Part shown: positions 33,441 to 43,794 of the stretch, piece after piece | Numbering within the stretch: the first letter of the stretch is position 1 | How the letters are laid out: each line of letters starts with the position of its first letter | Assembly: GCA_037176725.1 (NCBI GenBank) | Contig: JAZBRS010000011.1 | Coordinates: forward strand, 5,270,001 to 5,334,000 | Reading direction: 5' to 3' | DNA from: Posidonia oceanica | Taxonomy: Eukaryota > Streptophyta > Magnoliopsida > Alismatales > Posidoniaceae | DNA length: 64,000 bases | The notes under the pieces: generated by a model | The model's database searches: none | What the model was told of the DNA's origin: nothing | The model's input: the letters and a program-made list of their open reading frames with translations, nothing else | Program-made: the position numbers and the translations under genes

Positions 33441-34092
33441 TTGTTGTCGTTTTGTTTTATCGCCTGTATTTGCATTAGGGTAGATGCTTACTGCCTGGAG
33501 TTCTCACGAACCAGGGTTCGCCCGGTTTGGAACACAGACAGCGTTGCTGAGTGCTTAGATAGCACGTTTAATTCCTTGCACGCATTTCATCACTTAGAGC
33601 ACACCTTTGAGCATCTAATTAGGCATTCATGGCACTTAGGCATTCAAAGTATGCATTTCCCTATGTATGCGAGCGTAAGCCTAGAAAGACCGATTCTCAG
33701 GCGTGTCGGGGGTGCCTAACACCTTCCCCACACGTAACAGGATTCCTTGCCCTTTCTCATGGCCCGCAATGACCATATTGCCCTTATCCTAGGCACGAGT
33801 CACATCATTTGCATCTCATTTCTTTTGTATTGCATCGCATTGCATCTTTTGCTTGGTTTTGCGTGTTTATTCACGCTTTTCCCCGATTTTCCTTGTCTCC
33901 CGACTTAATAGACACGGTGGCGACTCTGATTTGTCTTATCTTCTTCTTTTCTTTCCTTTTTTCCCTTTTTTAAGTGTTTCCGAGTCAAGTCTTCCTTCTC
34001 GGACACAGCCACTAATAGTGAACCTGATTCCGATCGATGCACGCGAGCTTTGGCATCGTGCATGGACGATCTGAACACCGGGATTACTACAG

Positions 34093-34102
34093 TGGCGACT
34101 CC
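34093..34102 (+). other. Primer-binding site for tRNA-Arg
   Basis: TGGCGACTCC starts two bases after the LTR end. It is complementary to the 3' end of a plant tRNA-Arg (GGAGTCG plus CCA), the primer typical of Ogre/Tat elements. The match ends after 10 bases; further bases (ACTATGG) diverge from the usual longer site. Confidence 0.85.
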
Positions 34103-35288
34103 ACTATGGATACTAGACTCCAACTTTCGTTTTCGGCTTTCACTCGCTTGCATTTCGCATCCCTGTTTGCCTTTGTGCCATTGTCTGCCTTGTCTGCCTA
34201 CTTAGTTCCCTTTAATTGCCTTATTCATTTACTTATCGCACTGCTCTTTAATTATTATCTCAGCATTTATTTACTTTATCTGCTTTATTCACTACTTTAA
34301 TTCAAGTACTTCCTTTATTCCAGCATTCCATTGCCATGCTTGCGTGATTATTGCTTTAATTCATGCCTTTGTCTGATGCTTGGTTTATTTTACACAAGTA
34401 TGCTATGTCACTACACTGATGCACATGCTATGCCTTACCTGCCTTTTGTTGTGCTGATTGCTTTCTACTTCCACTAAACATGTCCACAACACTAGCACAT
34501 GCCATGAACATACCTTTTGCTGTGATGTATGTTGTTTGCTTGCCATGCTTGGGTGATTTTCTTCCCCTTTTTGCATTAAGGCTAAGGACAATTAGAGACT
34601 GATTGCTTCCCCCATGGCTAATTAAAAATGGCAAGTAAAAATAAAATCTAGGATCAACTAGAGCCATCAACACACTTGCATCCCCTTGAGTTAATAAAAT
34701 ACGCAAGATAAAAAAACTTTAATCATTTGCATGAAGTATCATATGGGGCATGCATCTTCTCATCTGAGTCCACCTATCAGTCTGCGAAGGATGGTCTCGG
34801 CCTCTTGCCCCAATGCTTTGGCATGGCGTACATATCATTCATGCCACAACTTAATGCATTTGCATTTCATTTTCTGTTACTAATCCCAATTTCTGTTGTG
34901 TCACTCGCAGAGTTCAGTGAGTGAGTTCCCTAGTTGGAGCTCGAGTCCCTCCTCTTACTGACACCTCTGCTGTGACACCTATGCTTGACCATCTCCTTCT
35001 GAGCTATTCGCTTTTGCGATCATAGCTCCTCCTAGAACTCGTCTGCTTTTCCCTCGTCACAGCCCTATTTTGACTCGCACTCGGTTAGCAATGGCCCAGT
35101 GCACCATCGAACCCCTACTTACCCTTGCCCCAGAGGTGGTTTCTGCTTCGGTCCCTCTGACTCTTGCTTCCAACCCTTCTGTGCCCCTTGTGACACCAGG
35201 GTTTCCCCCTCTGTCGCCTAGGGCACCCTAGTATGTTGTGGGGCATTAGCAGACATTCGCTCCTCCGGATCCGGTCACCGAATCTATC
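34103..35288 (+). other. Untranslated leader between primer site and gag
   Basis: It is T- and C-rich, with AT-rich words (34200-34400) and no supported coding region. From about 35090 the reading turns Pro/Ser/Thr-rich and may already be the degenerate N-terminus of gag. The true start cannot be fixed. Confidence 0.5.
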
Positions 35289-37200
35289 TTGATGACCACC
35301 ACTCGCCTTTCGGAGGCGCCTCTGACCCCACCTTCCCAGGGATACGTCACTTTTGACACCCCTTCTGCTGCTGCGGCAACCCTTGCCATAGGACTTCAAC
35401 TTTCTGGACAGTCTGTACCTCTTGCCTCTGGCCCCCCGCCAGGGCTGCACTTCAACGTTCCCACTAACGGGACACCTGAAGAGTAGTACCAGCATCTGAT
35501 GGAAACTGCCCAGCGACTGTAGGGCATGGCTCTATCAGTCCGCCCTTCCTTTGTTCCTGCTGGTCCTGAGATTCCTGTGCGGCCTGCTCCCACATATCAT
35601 GCATTTCATTCTGCACTTCTGCCTCGACCATCGTCTCAACTGCTCACAGTTCCGACAGTGGGGGCATGTATCCCGCCTCTTGCATCTGCACAACACCACA
35701 CACAGCATGCACCTCCGCCACCTGGTGGCCAGTCCTTCGGACTGGTTGGAGCGCAGTACCCCACAGGCCCGCCACCCGGCACCACACCGGTACGGCCGCT
35801 GCTGCTCCAGCATTCTGCACCCACTGCACAGCATGTCATCTATCCGCCTCCCTTGCATCAGGTTCAGAACTCAGCATGCATTCCCCTTTACACTCCACCA
35901 CAGCACAGGTACGCCAGCCATCACGTTGCATCACTAGGCGATGTGATGGTGGATCCAGAGGAGCACCTTGGTGTGACCCAATCGGCGTACGTGGTCCCTG
36001 TCCCCGCTGCCCCATCACCTCCGGCAGCTAATCCGGACCCCATCAATAACAGGATGGATGTTCTAGAGAAAGCACTACGTCTAGTGCAGGGTACAGACTA
36101 CTAGACCTACCAGTTCCAGGACCTCTGTTATTTCCCAAAGGCGGTACTCCCTCCAAAGTTCAAGATCCCGGACTTTGAGAAATATGATGGTAGGGGCTGC
36201 CCCATAGTCCATCTGAAGGCATATTGCGGTGATCTCGCCCAGCTTCAGGCTGATGAGAGGTTGCTGATCCACCTGTTCCAAAAGAGTCTGTCTGGTCCAA
36301 CCCTCAAGTGGTTCACGTCACTTGACATGTCTGTGATCAAGACTTGGAACGACGTAAGCCAGGCGTTCCTAGAACAATATTCCTTCAACCTCGACCTGGT
36401 CCCAAAGCGCGCGGATGTGGTCGCAACCAAGCAGAATCCTGGCGAGCCGTTCGGGGAGTACGTCGGCCGCTGGTGCGCCCTTGCTTCATAGGTTCGAGAT
36501 AGGCCCTCTAACGAGGAGACTTTCGAGATCGTCATTAAAGGGGCGTAGCCATCCACCAGAGCTCTGCTTAGCATCCAAGCCGTCACGACCTTCACTACAC
36601 TGATCCGAGCTGGCACTCGCGTAGAGAGTTCGTTGCGGAGTGGCAACTTCCCCGCACTCTCTGCGCTTGCCAAGCAAGCCTCCGCCAGTGGTAACAGTAG
36701 CGGCAGCAGCACCACCAACAATAACAGCGGCAGCAACAACAATCGTCCCAAGAAGAAGGATCCACCGAAACCCGCTGTTGCATACGTCGACTCTCCTGCT
36801 CTGCCTGTTCACTTGGCGTCCTGGCCTGCCTCTCCTCAGATCTTTTATGCACCTGCACCTAGGGCACACCCCACACCACAGATCACTACCACCGCTCGAC
36901 TGGTCTATCGTGCCGTACCGGTTCAGCAAGGACAATTCCAAAGGCAGAGACGGCCACCCACTGAGAAGTGGAAGTTCGCCCCACTAGTGGAACCGCTGAA
37001 TGCCGTCCTCTTGAAGGTTGCGTCGCTCCTGAAGTTTCCGGAGGTTCACCCGCCACCAAACCCGCTATCGCATTGGTTTAAGGCGAACCTTTTCTGCAAT
37101 TTCCATCGAAGCGTCGGGCATTCGACGGATAATTGCTACACCCTCCGGAATGCTATCCAGGACTTAATCGAATCGGGAACGATTGTGATCGACACACACG
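35289..37200 (+). pseudogene. gag: gag of the near-complete Tat element, with in-frame TAG codons
   Basis: One frame runs from a Pro/Ala-rich N-terminal half (35289-36050) into NRMDVLEKALRLVQGTDY, then PPKFKIPDFEKYDGRGCP (about 36150-36200) and the capsid-like core LIHLFQKSLSGPTLKWFTSL...TWNDVSQAFLEQYSFN (36255-36395). Next come FGEYVGRWCALAS, RDRPSNEETFEIVIKGA and a Ser/Asn-rich linker. A CX2HX4HX4C motif follows, reading CNFHRSVGHSTDNC (37099-37140), the form usual in Tat Gag in place of CCHC. The frame is broken by TAG at 35484, 35520, 36102, 36489 and 36546 and by no other stop type. Gag packages element RNA into particles. The copy cannot make a full Gag unless these stops are read through. 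Confidence 0.88.
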
Positions 37201-40200
37201 AGGCGTCCACTTCTCCACCATCTCATGCATCTGCATCAACATCTGCCCCAGCTAACATTGTCCACCAGCCCTTGCCAGAGCACTCCTATTCGGGAGGCGT
37301 ATGGACCTCGGAAATCCATTCTCTTTTCCCTTCTGGGTCTCCCACGTTTGTGGTAGACCCTTCTGAGCTTATCCATGCTGTTTCTACTCCCTTTCCAGTC
37401 TCCCTCTATCTCGCGGTTGTCGCTGGCTCCAAGTTAGGCATTCATATGATCCGACCCCGTGCCAGGCCGAAGTGTTCTTCTTCACCTACCACCATGCTTC
37501 CTCGGGCTCAAGCCCCAGTACACCTGCTAGGTAACCCGCAGCCAGCATCCCCAGTACATCTCCTAGGCAGGCCTCAACTAGGGTCTCCTGTACACTTGTT
37601 AGGAAGACCTCAGCCTCCACCCCCTTTGCCTTCCCAGCAACCCCCTTGTCCATACCCTCCTCAACCAGTAGGCACCCTTGTAGCCCCTCTCGTGCTCGCT
37701 GCATGCACTCCCATGGTTATCAACCTAACCCAGGACACCCATCGCGTACCTTACAGCTACGCCACAGAAATGTGTGCGGAAGTAATGTGTTCGGAGAGGG
37801 CCTACAAACCCCCAGCACTAGTAGCCACATCTAGTCATCCAGAACTTGCAGCACCTCTTCCCTTAGGCCAACCTGCAACCCTGCCACCATCAGGCCAACC
37901 TCTTGTACCTACCATAGCTGAACCTGTCCCCAAAGCCACACTTCCTACCACCAAGAAGGGCCAGCCCAAGGCTGATATTACTTCCCAACTTAAAAAGGTT
38001 AAAGCTGACATATCCATTTGGGACCTGATACACACCTCTGCCGAACACCGCGAGGCTTTTCTTCGCGTGTTCCAAGCTGCCCATATGTCCCAAGCCATAG
38101 AACCTGTCGCCTTGGAAAGCATGGTCGGAATGATTGCGGAGCCCCAGGTCATCACTTTCACGAGTGATGAGTTGCCTCCAGTGGGGATCAATCATAACCA
38201 ACCCTTGTTCGTCACGGTACAATTCAAGAACTTTTGCATTCCCCTTGTGCTGGTCGATAATGGGTCAGGCCTTAACGTCTGTCCCTTGCGAACAGCAACT
38301 AAGCTCGGATTCAAGGCCAAGGACATTACTCTGGTTGTAAAGGGAATGACAGCTTTTGATAATACCCACCATGATACTCTAGGGATTTTGATTATTCCTC
38401 TTATCATTGTCCTGGTCACATTCGATGTGGAATTCTACGCCGTTGACTTGGAGCCTAATTTCAATTTTCTGCTTGGGCGCCCTTGGCTCCACAAGCATCA
38501 GGTTATCCCCTCGACCCTCCATTGCATGATCAAGTTCCGTCGAGGCGACGATGTCATCGTTGTCATGGCAGAGAATTTTGAGAAGGAGCGGATCAAGGCA
38601 ATCTCCTCTGTCTCTTCACAGACTGTCCCTTTTAATCCTGAACTCTCTGATGCTTTATACTGCGTTAATCGGTGCGAGCCGGTTAACTTTATACCAGATC
38701 TTGAACGTGTCAACTCCTTGGCCGTTCACAATAACCCTTTCCAGATGGTCGAAAACGTCTATCACAGGTGGGGTTACGTCAATGGGACACCGCTCGGGCG
38801 ATACGGCCAGGGAATCGCTGAGCCGATCATGGCAGTGGAGCGAAGAGACAACAAGGGTCTTGGATACGACCCACAGGTTGATGAAAGTAAGCGCCCACAG
38901 CTGAAGAATCAAAGGATGAGCATTCCCTGGGACCTCGCTAACTTCACAAGTGCAGGTATCCTAGGTTCAAGCGGAGTTCAGGTCGTAGTGCAGTCGGAGC
39001 CATGCCAAAGCCCTTCGTTTTCGGGAGAAGACTGGGTCTGCATTGAGGACTACTACTCGGATGAGGAGCAGTCTGGCACAGTAGGGGCAGCCCAGACCTA
39101 CAGCGAAATCCAACTCGGCTCTGCAGCATCTCGGTCAGTTTGTCTGGCCTTTCCCTCCATAGATCATAAAGCAGCAGATTTGGCAGGCCCTTTGGCAGAT
39201 TTGACAGTCTCTAATCTTCCTGCAGTCTTGTCAGTATCACCGATGCCAGCACAAACAGCTTTGAAGTCAAAGACACCAGCTCAGGCACAGTTAGCCAGTC
39301 TGCCTGCAGCCGCAGTCGCATCAGTACCACTGTCACCTTCTCTGGCAGGTCAATCGCTGAGTTCAGCTAACAGCGCGACTCAGCCCATTTCAGCAGCCGC
39401 GTCACAAGCAACGCCACTGGCTCAGTTAGTCACACATCCTCCTGCCTCAAAAGATCAACTCTCGTGGCAAGCCCCCATGGCGTCAGAGGCCATGCAGTCA
39501 CCATCACAACCAGAACTAGAGGCCCTATCGAGCAGCACAACCTCCCAGCCATTGGCCTCCCAGAAGAACAGCTTCGCCTCCCCTCCAACGACGGCAGTGA
39601 CTTTGGCAGTGCACCCATCAGTGGTGCTGCTGACCAATCTGTTTGGATCACTGATGATCAGGCCACCGCAATCTGCCATGCCCGCAGGCCAGCCAAAGCA
39701 AGCACCCAGAACTGTGGTACATCTAGCAGTTGGGCCAGAGCCAGAGGCCCCCGGTGCTTACTACGTCGACTCACCCTCGGATGAGGAAGAAGGAGCGGCA
39801 GCCGAGGCCCAGGTTGATGCGTGGATGGGAGACTTAGAGCTGCTATATCAGGAACAGCTCACATCGCTAACAGAGGACCTGGCAGCATATCAGGTGGCTG
39901 TGAAGAAGGGGAAAGCCGTGGCTATGGACCCCTCCTCGCAGAAGGACCATGCCTCTATCATGGTCATTGAAGAAGACTCGGCAGCAGTAGCCCCCACTAG
40001 ACCGGATGAACTGATCACTTTGCAGCCACAAGGCGGGTCTAGATGGTTGGTGTAGCACATGCCTCACTCCAGCAATACCCCGATTGGCCACCAGTCTGAC
40101 ATACCCTCCGCAACAAGGAGCATGGATGGGGAAGCATCAGTAGTATAGGCAGTGACAGGATCAGCTGAATCAGCAGAGCCAGCAGTGGCAGAGTCAGTAG

Positions 40201-40585
40201 CGGTGCCAGAAACAGAGTTAGTAGCAGTGCCGTCAGCGGCAGAGGAGATTGCCAGGATAGAGGTCGCGCACCGAGGATATAGAAACACCCGAGTAAGTGT
40301 GACCATCCTGAAGCGTCACTAGGGCCAAGAAGCAGAACATCTACACTCCTTTGACATAACAAACCCTACATTCGAAAAGGAGATCCTCTCGGAACTTGTT
40401 GCATATGGAGAAGAAGATGATACAGGCAAGGATGAGAATGATAAACCATCACCCGAGTTCCGGCCCTATGATGACGATCCAGAAGGCCCCAACCTTCATG
40501 TCAAAGAGGAGACAGAGGTTGTTAACATCGGCACAGCCGAGGAAGCCAGAGAAGTTCGCATCAGTGCCCTATTATCGCCCAGGCC
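37201..40585 (+). pseudogene. pol: Protease, G-patch-like domain and linker of pol
   Basis: This continues the gag frame without a stop from 36549 to 40052. After a Pro-rich stretch (37480-37960) an aspartic protease region follows: PLFVTVQFKNFCIPLVLVDN, then the active-site loop D-N-G-S with Asp at 38256-38258 and GLNVCPL, later FNFLLGRPWLH (about 38461-38493). A G-patch-like segment lies at about 38746-38880 (GYVNGTPLGRYGQGI and KGLGYDP). Many Tat elements have such a segment between protease and RT. A long Ala/Pro/Ser linker (39000-40050) follows, then TAG at 40053, 40146 and 40320, and NPTFEKEILSELVAYGEE. The frame is lost near 40570-40590. Confidence 0.82.
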
Positions 40586-41985
40586 AAAGCAGAGTTCATT
40601 GCATTTCTGAAAGAGTATGCAGATGTCTTCGCCTAGAGCTATGAAGACATGGTTGGCCTCGATGTCGAAATATTAGTCCATAACCTACCCTTGGATCCAG
40701 ACGCCAAGCCAGTAAAGCAGAAGCTAAGAAGATGGCGACCACAGTGACTGCTCATGATCAAAGAAGAGATAATGAAGCAGCTCAGTGTCAACTTTCTGAA
40801 GGTCGTTCTTTACCCTGAGTGGCTTGCGAACATTGTGCCAGTGCCCAAGAAGGATGGCCGAGTCCGGATATGTATCGACTACAGGGACCAGAACAAGGCG
40901 AGTCCCAAGGATGATTTCCCATTGCCTCACATTGACGTCCTAGTCGACAACACTACGGGCCATGAGATGCTATCCTTTATGGACGGCTTCTCCGGCTATA
41001 ATCAGATCAAAATGGCAGAAGAAGACATGGAAAAGACTTCATTCATTACCCCCTGGGGAATCTTCTGCTATCAAGTTATGCCGTTTGGGCTGAAGAATGG
41101 TGGCACAACCTATCAGAGGGCCATGACTACACTTTTCCATGACCTCATGCACCAAGAAGTGGAGGTCTATGTAGATAATATGATTGCCAAAACCAAAGAG
41201 CCTGAGGATCACCTGGCCTGCCTAAAGAAGCACTTTGACCGCTTGAGGAAATACAAATTGCGGCTGAACCCCAGTAAATGCGTATTTGGGGTATCATTTG
41301 GCAAACTCCTAGGCTACATTGTTAGCCAGAAGGGGATTGAAGTGGACCCGATGAAAGCAAAAGCCATCATGGATATGCCACCCCCTAGGACTGAAAAGGA
41401 GGTCCGAGGCCTACTTGAGTGTTTACAGTACATCAGTCGCTTCATTGCACAGCTTACGTCCATCTGTGAACCCGTAGTCAAGCTCCTGAAGAAGAATGCA
41501 CAAATCGACTGGAGCGAGGAGTGCCAGGCTGCATTTGATAAAATCAAGCAGCTCCTGATCAAGCCTCCCGTCCTGGTTCCTCCCACGCCAGGGAGACCTT
41601 TGCTTCTCTACCTTTCTACCACGTAGCATTCCATGGGCGCCATCTTGGGCCAACATGACGAATCTGGTAGGAAGGATCGCGCCATTTATTACCTGAGCAA
41701 GAAGTTTAATGAATGCGAGGCTAGGTACAGCACAATAGAGAAGACCTGCTTATCTCTTGTCTGGGCTGCACAGAAACTAAGGCATTATATGATGGCATAC
41801 CCAGTTCAACTCTTGTGCCGGCATGATCCTATCAAGTTCCTCTTTCAGAAGCCGGCTATGGTGGGTAGATGTGTCAAGTGGCAGGTGTTGTTATCTCAGT
41901 ACGACATCACCTTCGTCACACAGAAATCCATGAAGGGCCAGGCCATGGCAGATCACCTTGCTGATTTTCGTTTGCCAGAGTACCA
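40586..41985 (+). pseudogene. pol: Reverse transcriptase and first RNase H of pol
   Basis: The frame reads KAEFIAFLKEYADVFA (TAG at 40634), HNLPLDPDAKPVKQKLRRW, a TGA at 40745, then EYPEWLANIVPVPKKDGR-like RT sequence (VLYPEWLANIVPVPKKDGR, about 40807-40863), CIDYRDQNKASPKDDFPLPH, SFMDGFSGYNQIKM and TSFITPWGIFCYQVMPFGLK. The catalytic YVDD box reads YVDN (41168-41179), so one of the two metal-binding aspartates is replaced. KLRLNPSKCVFGVSFGKLLG and the thumb/connection follow. RNase H starts near PPTPGRPLLLYLSTT with TAG at 41624, then HSMGAILGQHDESG, KDRAIYYLSKKFNECEARYS and EKTCLSLVWAAQKLRHYM. A frame shift lies near 41980-41995. Confidence 0.9.
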
Positions 41986-42480
41986 GCACTCTAGATGCAG
42001 TTCCCTGACGAGGACATTCTCTTTGCAATGGAGGACTCTGAGGAGAAAGACCCTGAGGACCAAGTTGAATGGCAGCTCTACTTTAATGGCGCTGTCAACA
42101 AAAAGGGTCGAGGCATAGGCACAGTGCTGACCATGCCCCAAGGACAGATGATTCCTTTTGCGGGGAAGCTGACTTTCACATGCACAGACAATGAAGCAGA
42201 ATATGAAGCATGCATCCTAGGATTGAAAGTCGCCCTCTAGCATAAGGCGCAGAAGCTGCATGTGTACGGCGATGCCATACTGTTGATCTCTCAAGTGAAT
42301 GGCGATTGGAAGACAAAAGATCCAAAACTTGTGCCATATCAAGAACACCTGCTGAAGCTGATGGAAGAATTTGGGGGCATCTACTTCACATACATGAACA
42401 GAGCAAAGAACGCGTACGCAGACGCACTAGCAACTCTAGCATCCTGGCTCAGTATACCTGAAGACAGTGCAGTAGATGTA
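41986..42480 (+). pseudogene. pol: Second, archaeal-like RNase H (aRNH) of a Tat element
   Basis: It reads EWQLYFNGAVNKKGRGIGTV, TDNEAEYEACILGLKVAL, TAG at 42238, then KLHVYGDAILLISQVNGDW and NRAKNAYADALATLAS. A second RNase H of this kind after the normal one is diagnostic of the Tat lineage (dual-RNH). The usual first catalytic Asp (LYFDGA) is Asn here (codon 42085-42087); the Glu of AEYEA and the Asp residues of YGDA and ADALA are present. The region ends about where the integrase part begins. Confidence 0.85.
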
Positions 42481-43794
42481 TCAGTTACCTGCATAGAGCA
42501 GCCCGTACATTGTATGAACAAAAAGGAGGTAGATCTAGCAGAAGAGCGGCCATGGTATCATGACATTAAGGCTTTCTTGGAGTCCGACAGCTTTCCACCT
42601 GGCACCACAGTAGTAGATAAGAGAACTTTGGCGCGTCTAGCGTCGAAGTATGTGCTAGGGGTAGGGCAGCTATACAGAAGATCATATAATCAGATGCTAT
42701 TACGCTGCCTGAACAAGTCGGAGGCTGACACACTAATGCTTCAAGTGCATGCAAAGACATGTGGCCCGCACATGAACGGCGTCCTCCTAGCCAAGAAGAT
42801 CATGCTCCAAGGCTATTTTTGGCGGACCATGGAAGTGGACTGCTACCGATTTGTGCGTAAATGCCACAACTGCCAGATCCATGGTAACTTTATCAGGGCT
42901 CCCCCACAACAGCTGCATAATATGTCTTCGCCATGGCCTTTCTCCACCTGGGGGATCGATGTCCTTGGCGCAATACACCTTGCTGCTTCGAATGGTCATC
43001 ACTTCATCCTAGTGGCGATTGACTACTTTACTAAGTGGGTGGAAGTAGCCTCTTATAAGATAGTCACCACTGTGGCAACAGAAAAGTTTATCAGGAACAA
43101 TATCGTTGCCCGATACGGGGTCCTGCACTCTATCATCTCTGATAATGGCATGAACTTCATTGCCAAAAGGACCGAGGAGTACCTGCAGAGTCTCAAGGTC
43201 AAGCATCACAGGTCCTCGCCTTACCAGCCACAGATGAATGGAGCAGTGGAGTCTGCTAACGAAAACATCATCAAAATCATGAAGAAGATGGCAGAAATCC
43301 ATAAGGATTGGCATGACAAGCTCCCGTACGCGCTCTGGGCGTACAGGACATCAATCCGGACATCGATGGGAGCCACCCCGTACTCTCTGGTGTACGGCAT
43401 GGAAGCGGTGTTATCTGTCGAAGTTGAGATCTCCTCACTGCGGATCCTACGAGAAGCTGAGTTGGAAGAGGCAGAATGGGTCGAAGACCGCTGCGTCCAA
43501 CTGAATCTGATTGATGAGCATAGATTACAAGCTATGCACAATGCTCACTGTTACCAGAAGTGGATGGCTAGAGCATTCTTGAAGAAAGTCCAGTCCAGAA
43601 ACTTCCAGCTAGGAGATCTCGTTCTGCGCGCCATTCATATACCTGACGGTCGAGGCAAATTCCGACCTAACTGGCGTGGCCCCTTTGTGGTCAAGCAGAT
43701 CTTCTCAGGCGGCGCTGTAACTCTTGAGGACGTGGACCAGGTTGAGCAGTCAAAGTTGGTCAACTTGTGCTACCTCAAGAAGTACTATCAGTAG
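42481..43794 (+). CDS. pol: Integrase, uninterrupted but part of a broken pol
   Basis: The frame is open from 42262 to the stop at 43792-43794. The zinc-binding HHCC set is complete: His 42748 and 42769, Cys 42862 and 42871 (CHNC). The DDE triad is complete: Asp 42958 (WGIDVLGAI), Asp 43141 (SDNGMNF) and Glu 43249 (NGAVESANENI), with the classical 35-residue D-E spacing. The C-terminal part has ATPYSLVYGMEAVLSVEVEI, KFRPNWRGPFVVKQIF and NLCYLKKYYQ. Integrase joins element DNA to the chromosome. No separate start codon for it is expected, since it is normally cleaved from Gag-Pol, whose upstream part is broken here. Its clean state against a damaged RT suggests the inactivating changes are few and recent. 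Confidence 0.93.
   Translation, partial: SVTCIEQPVHCMNKKEVDLAEERPWYHDIKAFLESDSFPPGTTVVDKRTLARLASKYVLGVGQLYRRSYNQMLLRCLNKSEADTLMLQVHAKTCGPHMNGVLLAKKIMLQGYFWRTMEVDCYRFVRKCHNCQIHGNFIRAPPQQLHNMSSPWPFSTWGIDVLGAIHLAASNGHHFILVAIDYFTKWVEVASYKIVTTVATEKFIRNNIVARYGVLHSIISDNGMNFIAKRTEEYLQSLKVKHHRSSPYQPQMNGAVESANENIIKIMKKMAEIHKDWHDKLPYALWAYRTSIRTSMGATPYSLVYGMEAVLSVEVEISSLRILREAELEEAEWVEDRCVQLNLIDEHRLQAMHNAHCYQKWMARAFLKKVQSRNFQLGDLVLRAIHIPDGRGKFRPNWRGPFVVKQIFSGGAVTLEDVDQVEQSKLVNLCYLKKYYQ

Larger units (their letters stand above)
28141..34091 (+). mobile_element. 5' LTR of the near-complete Tat element (first 27 bp missing)
   Basis: It matches the 3' LTR at 48841-54766 over its whole length with scattered base changes and small indels; long stretches such as 32450-33060 versus 53120-53740 look almost identical. 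It begins at ATTGGCGGATC, so the first 27 bases of the family (48814-48840) are absent. It ends GGGATTACTACA, directly before the primer site. Order inside: a telo-box/CCTAGG tandem repeat (28227-28530), an A-rich and G-poor tract (28830-29720), a CT-rich part, a Pro-rich and GC-rich part ending at a donor-like CACAG|GTAATT (about 30774), the TTTAGGTCC-phrase region (31130-32350), a tandem repeat (33100-33440), and the conserved 3' block (33480-34091). Confidence 0.9.

Noticed and set aside
32922..33483. Three long forward open frames over the same stretch (and the same again at 53596-54174)
   Set aside because: All three frames are open because the tandem repeat lacks stop triplets. The products are low-complexity and lie inside an LTR.
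33505..33535. tRNA or RNA polymerase III B-box (GGTTCGCCC) in the conserved LTR block
   Set aside because: It differs from the B-box consensus, and no A-box or cloverleaf can be drawn.
36633..40055. A 1140-codon intact gene
   Set aside because: It is only the stop-free middle of a retroelement gag-protease frame that has in-frame TAG codons before and after.
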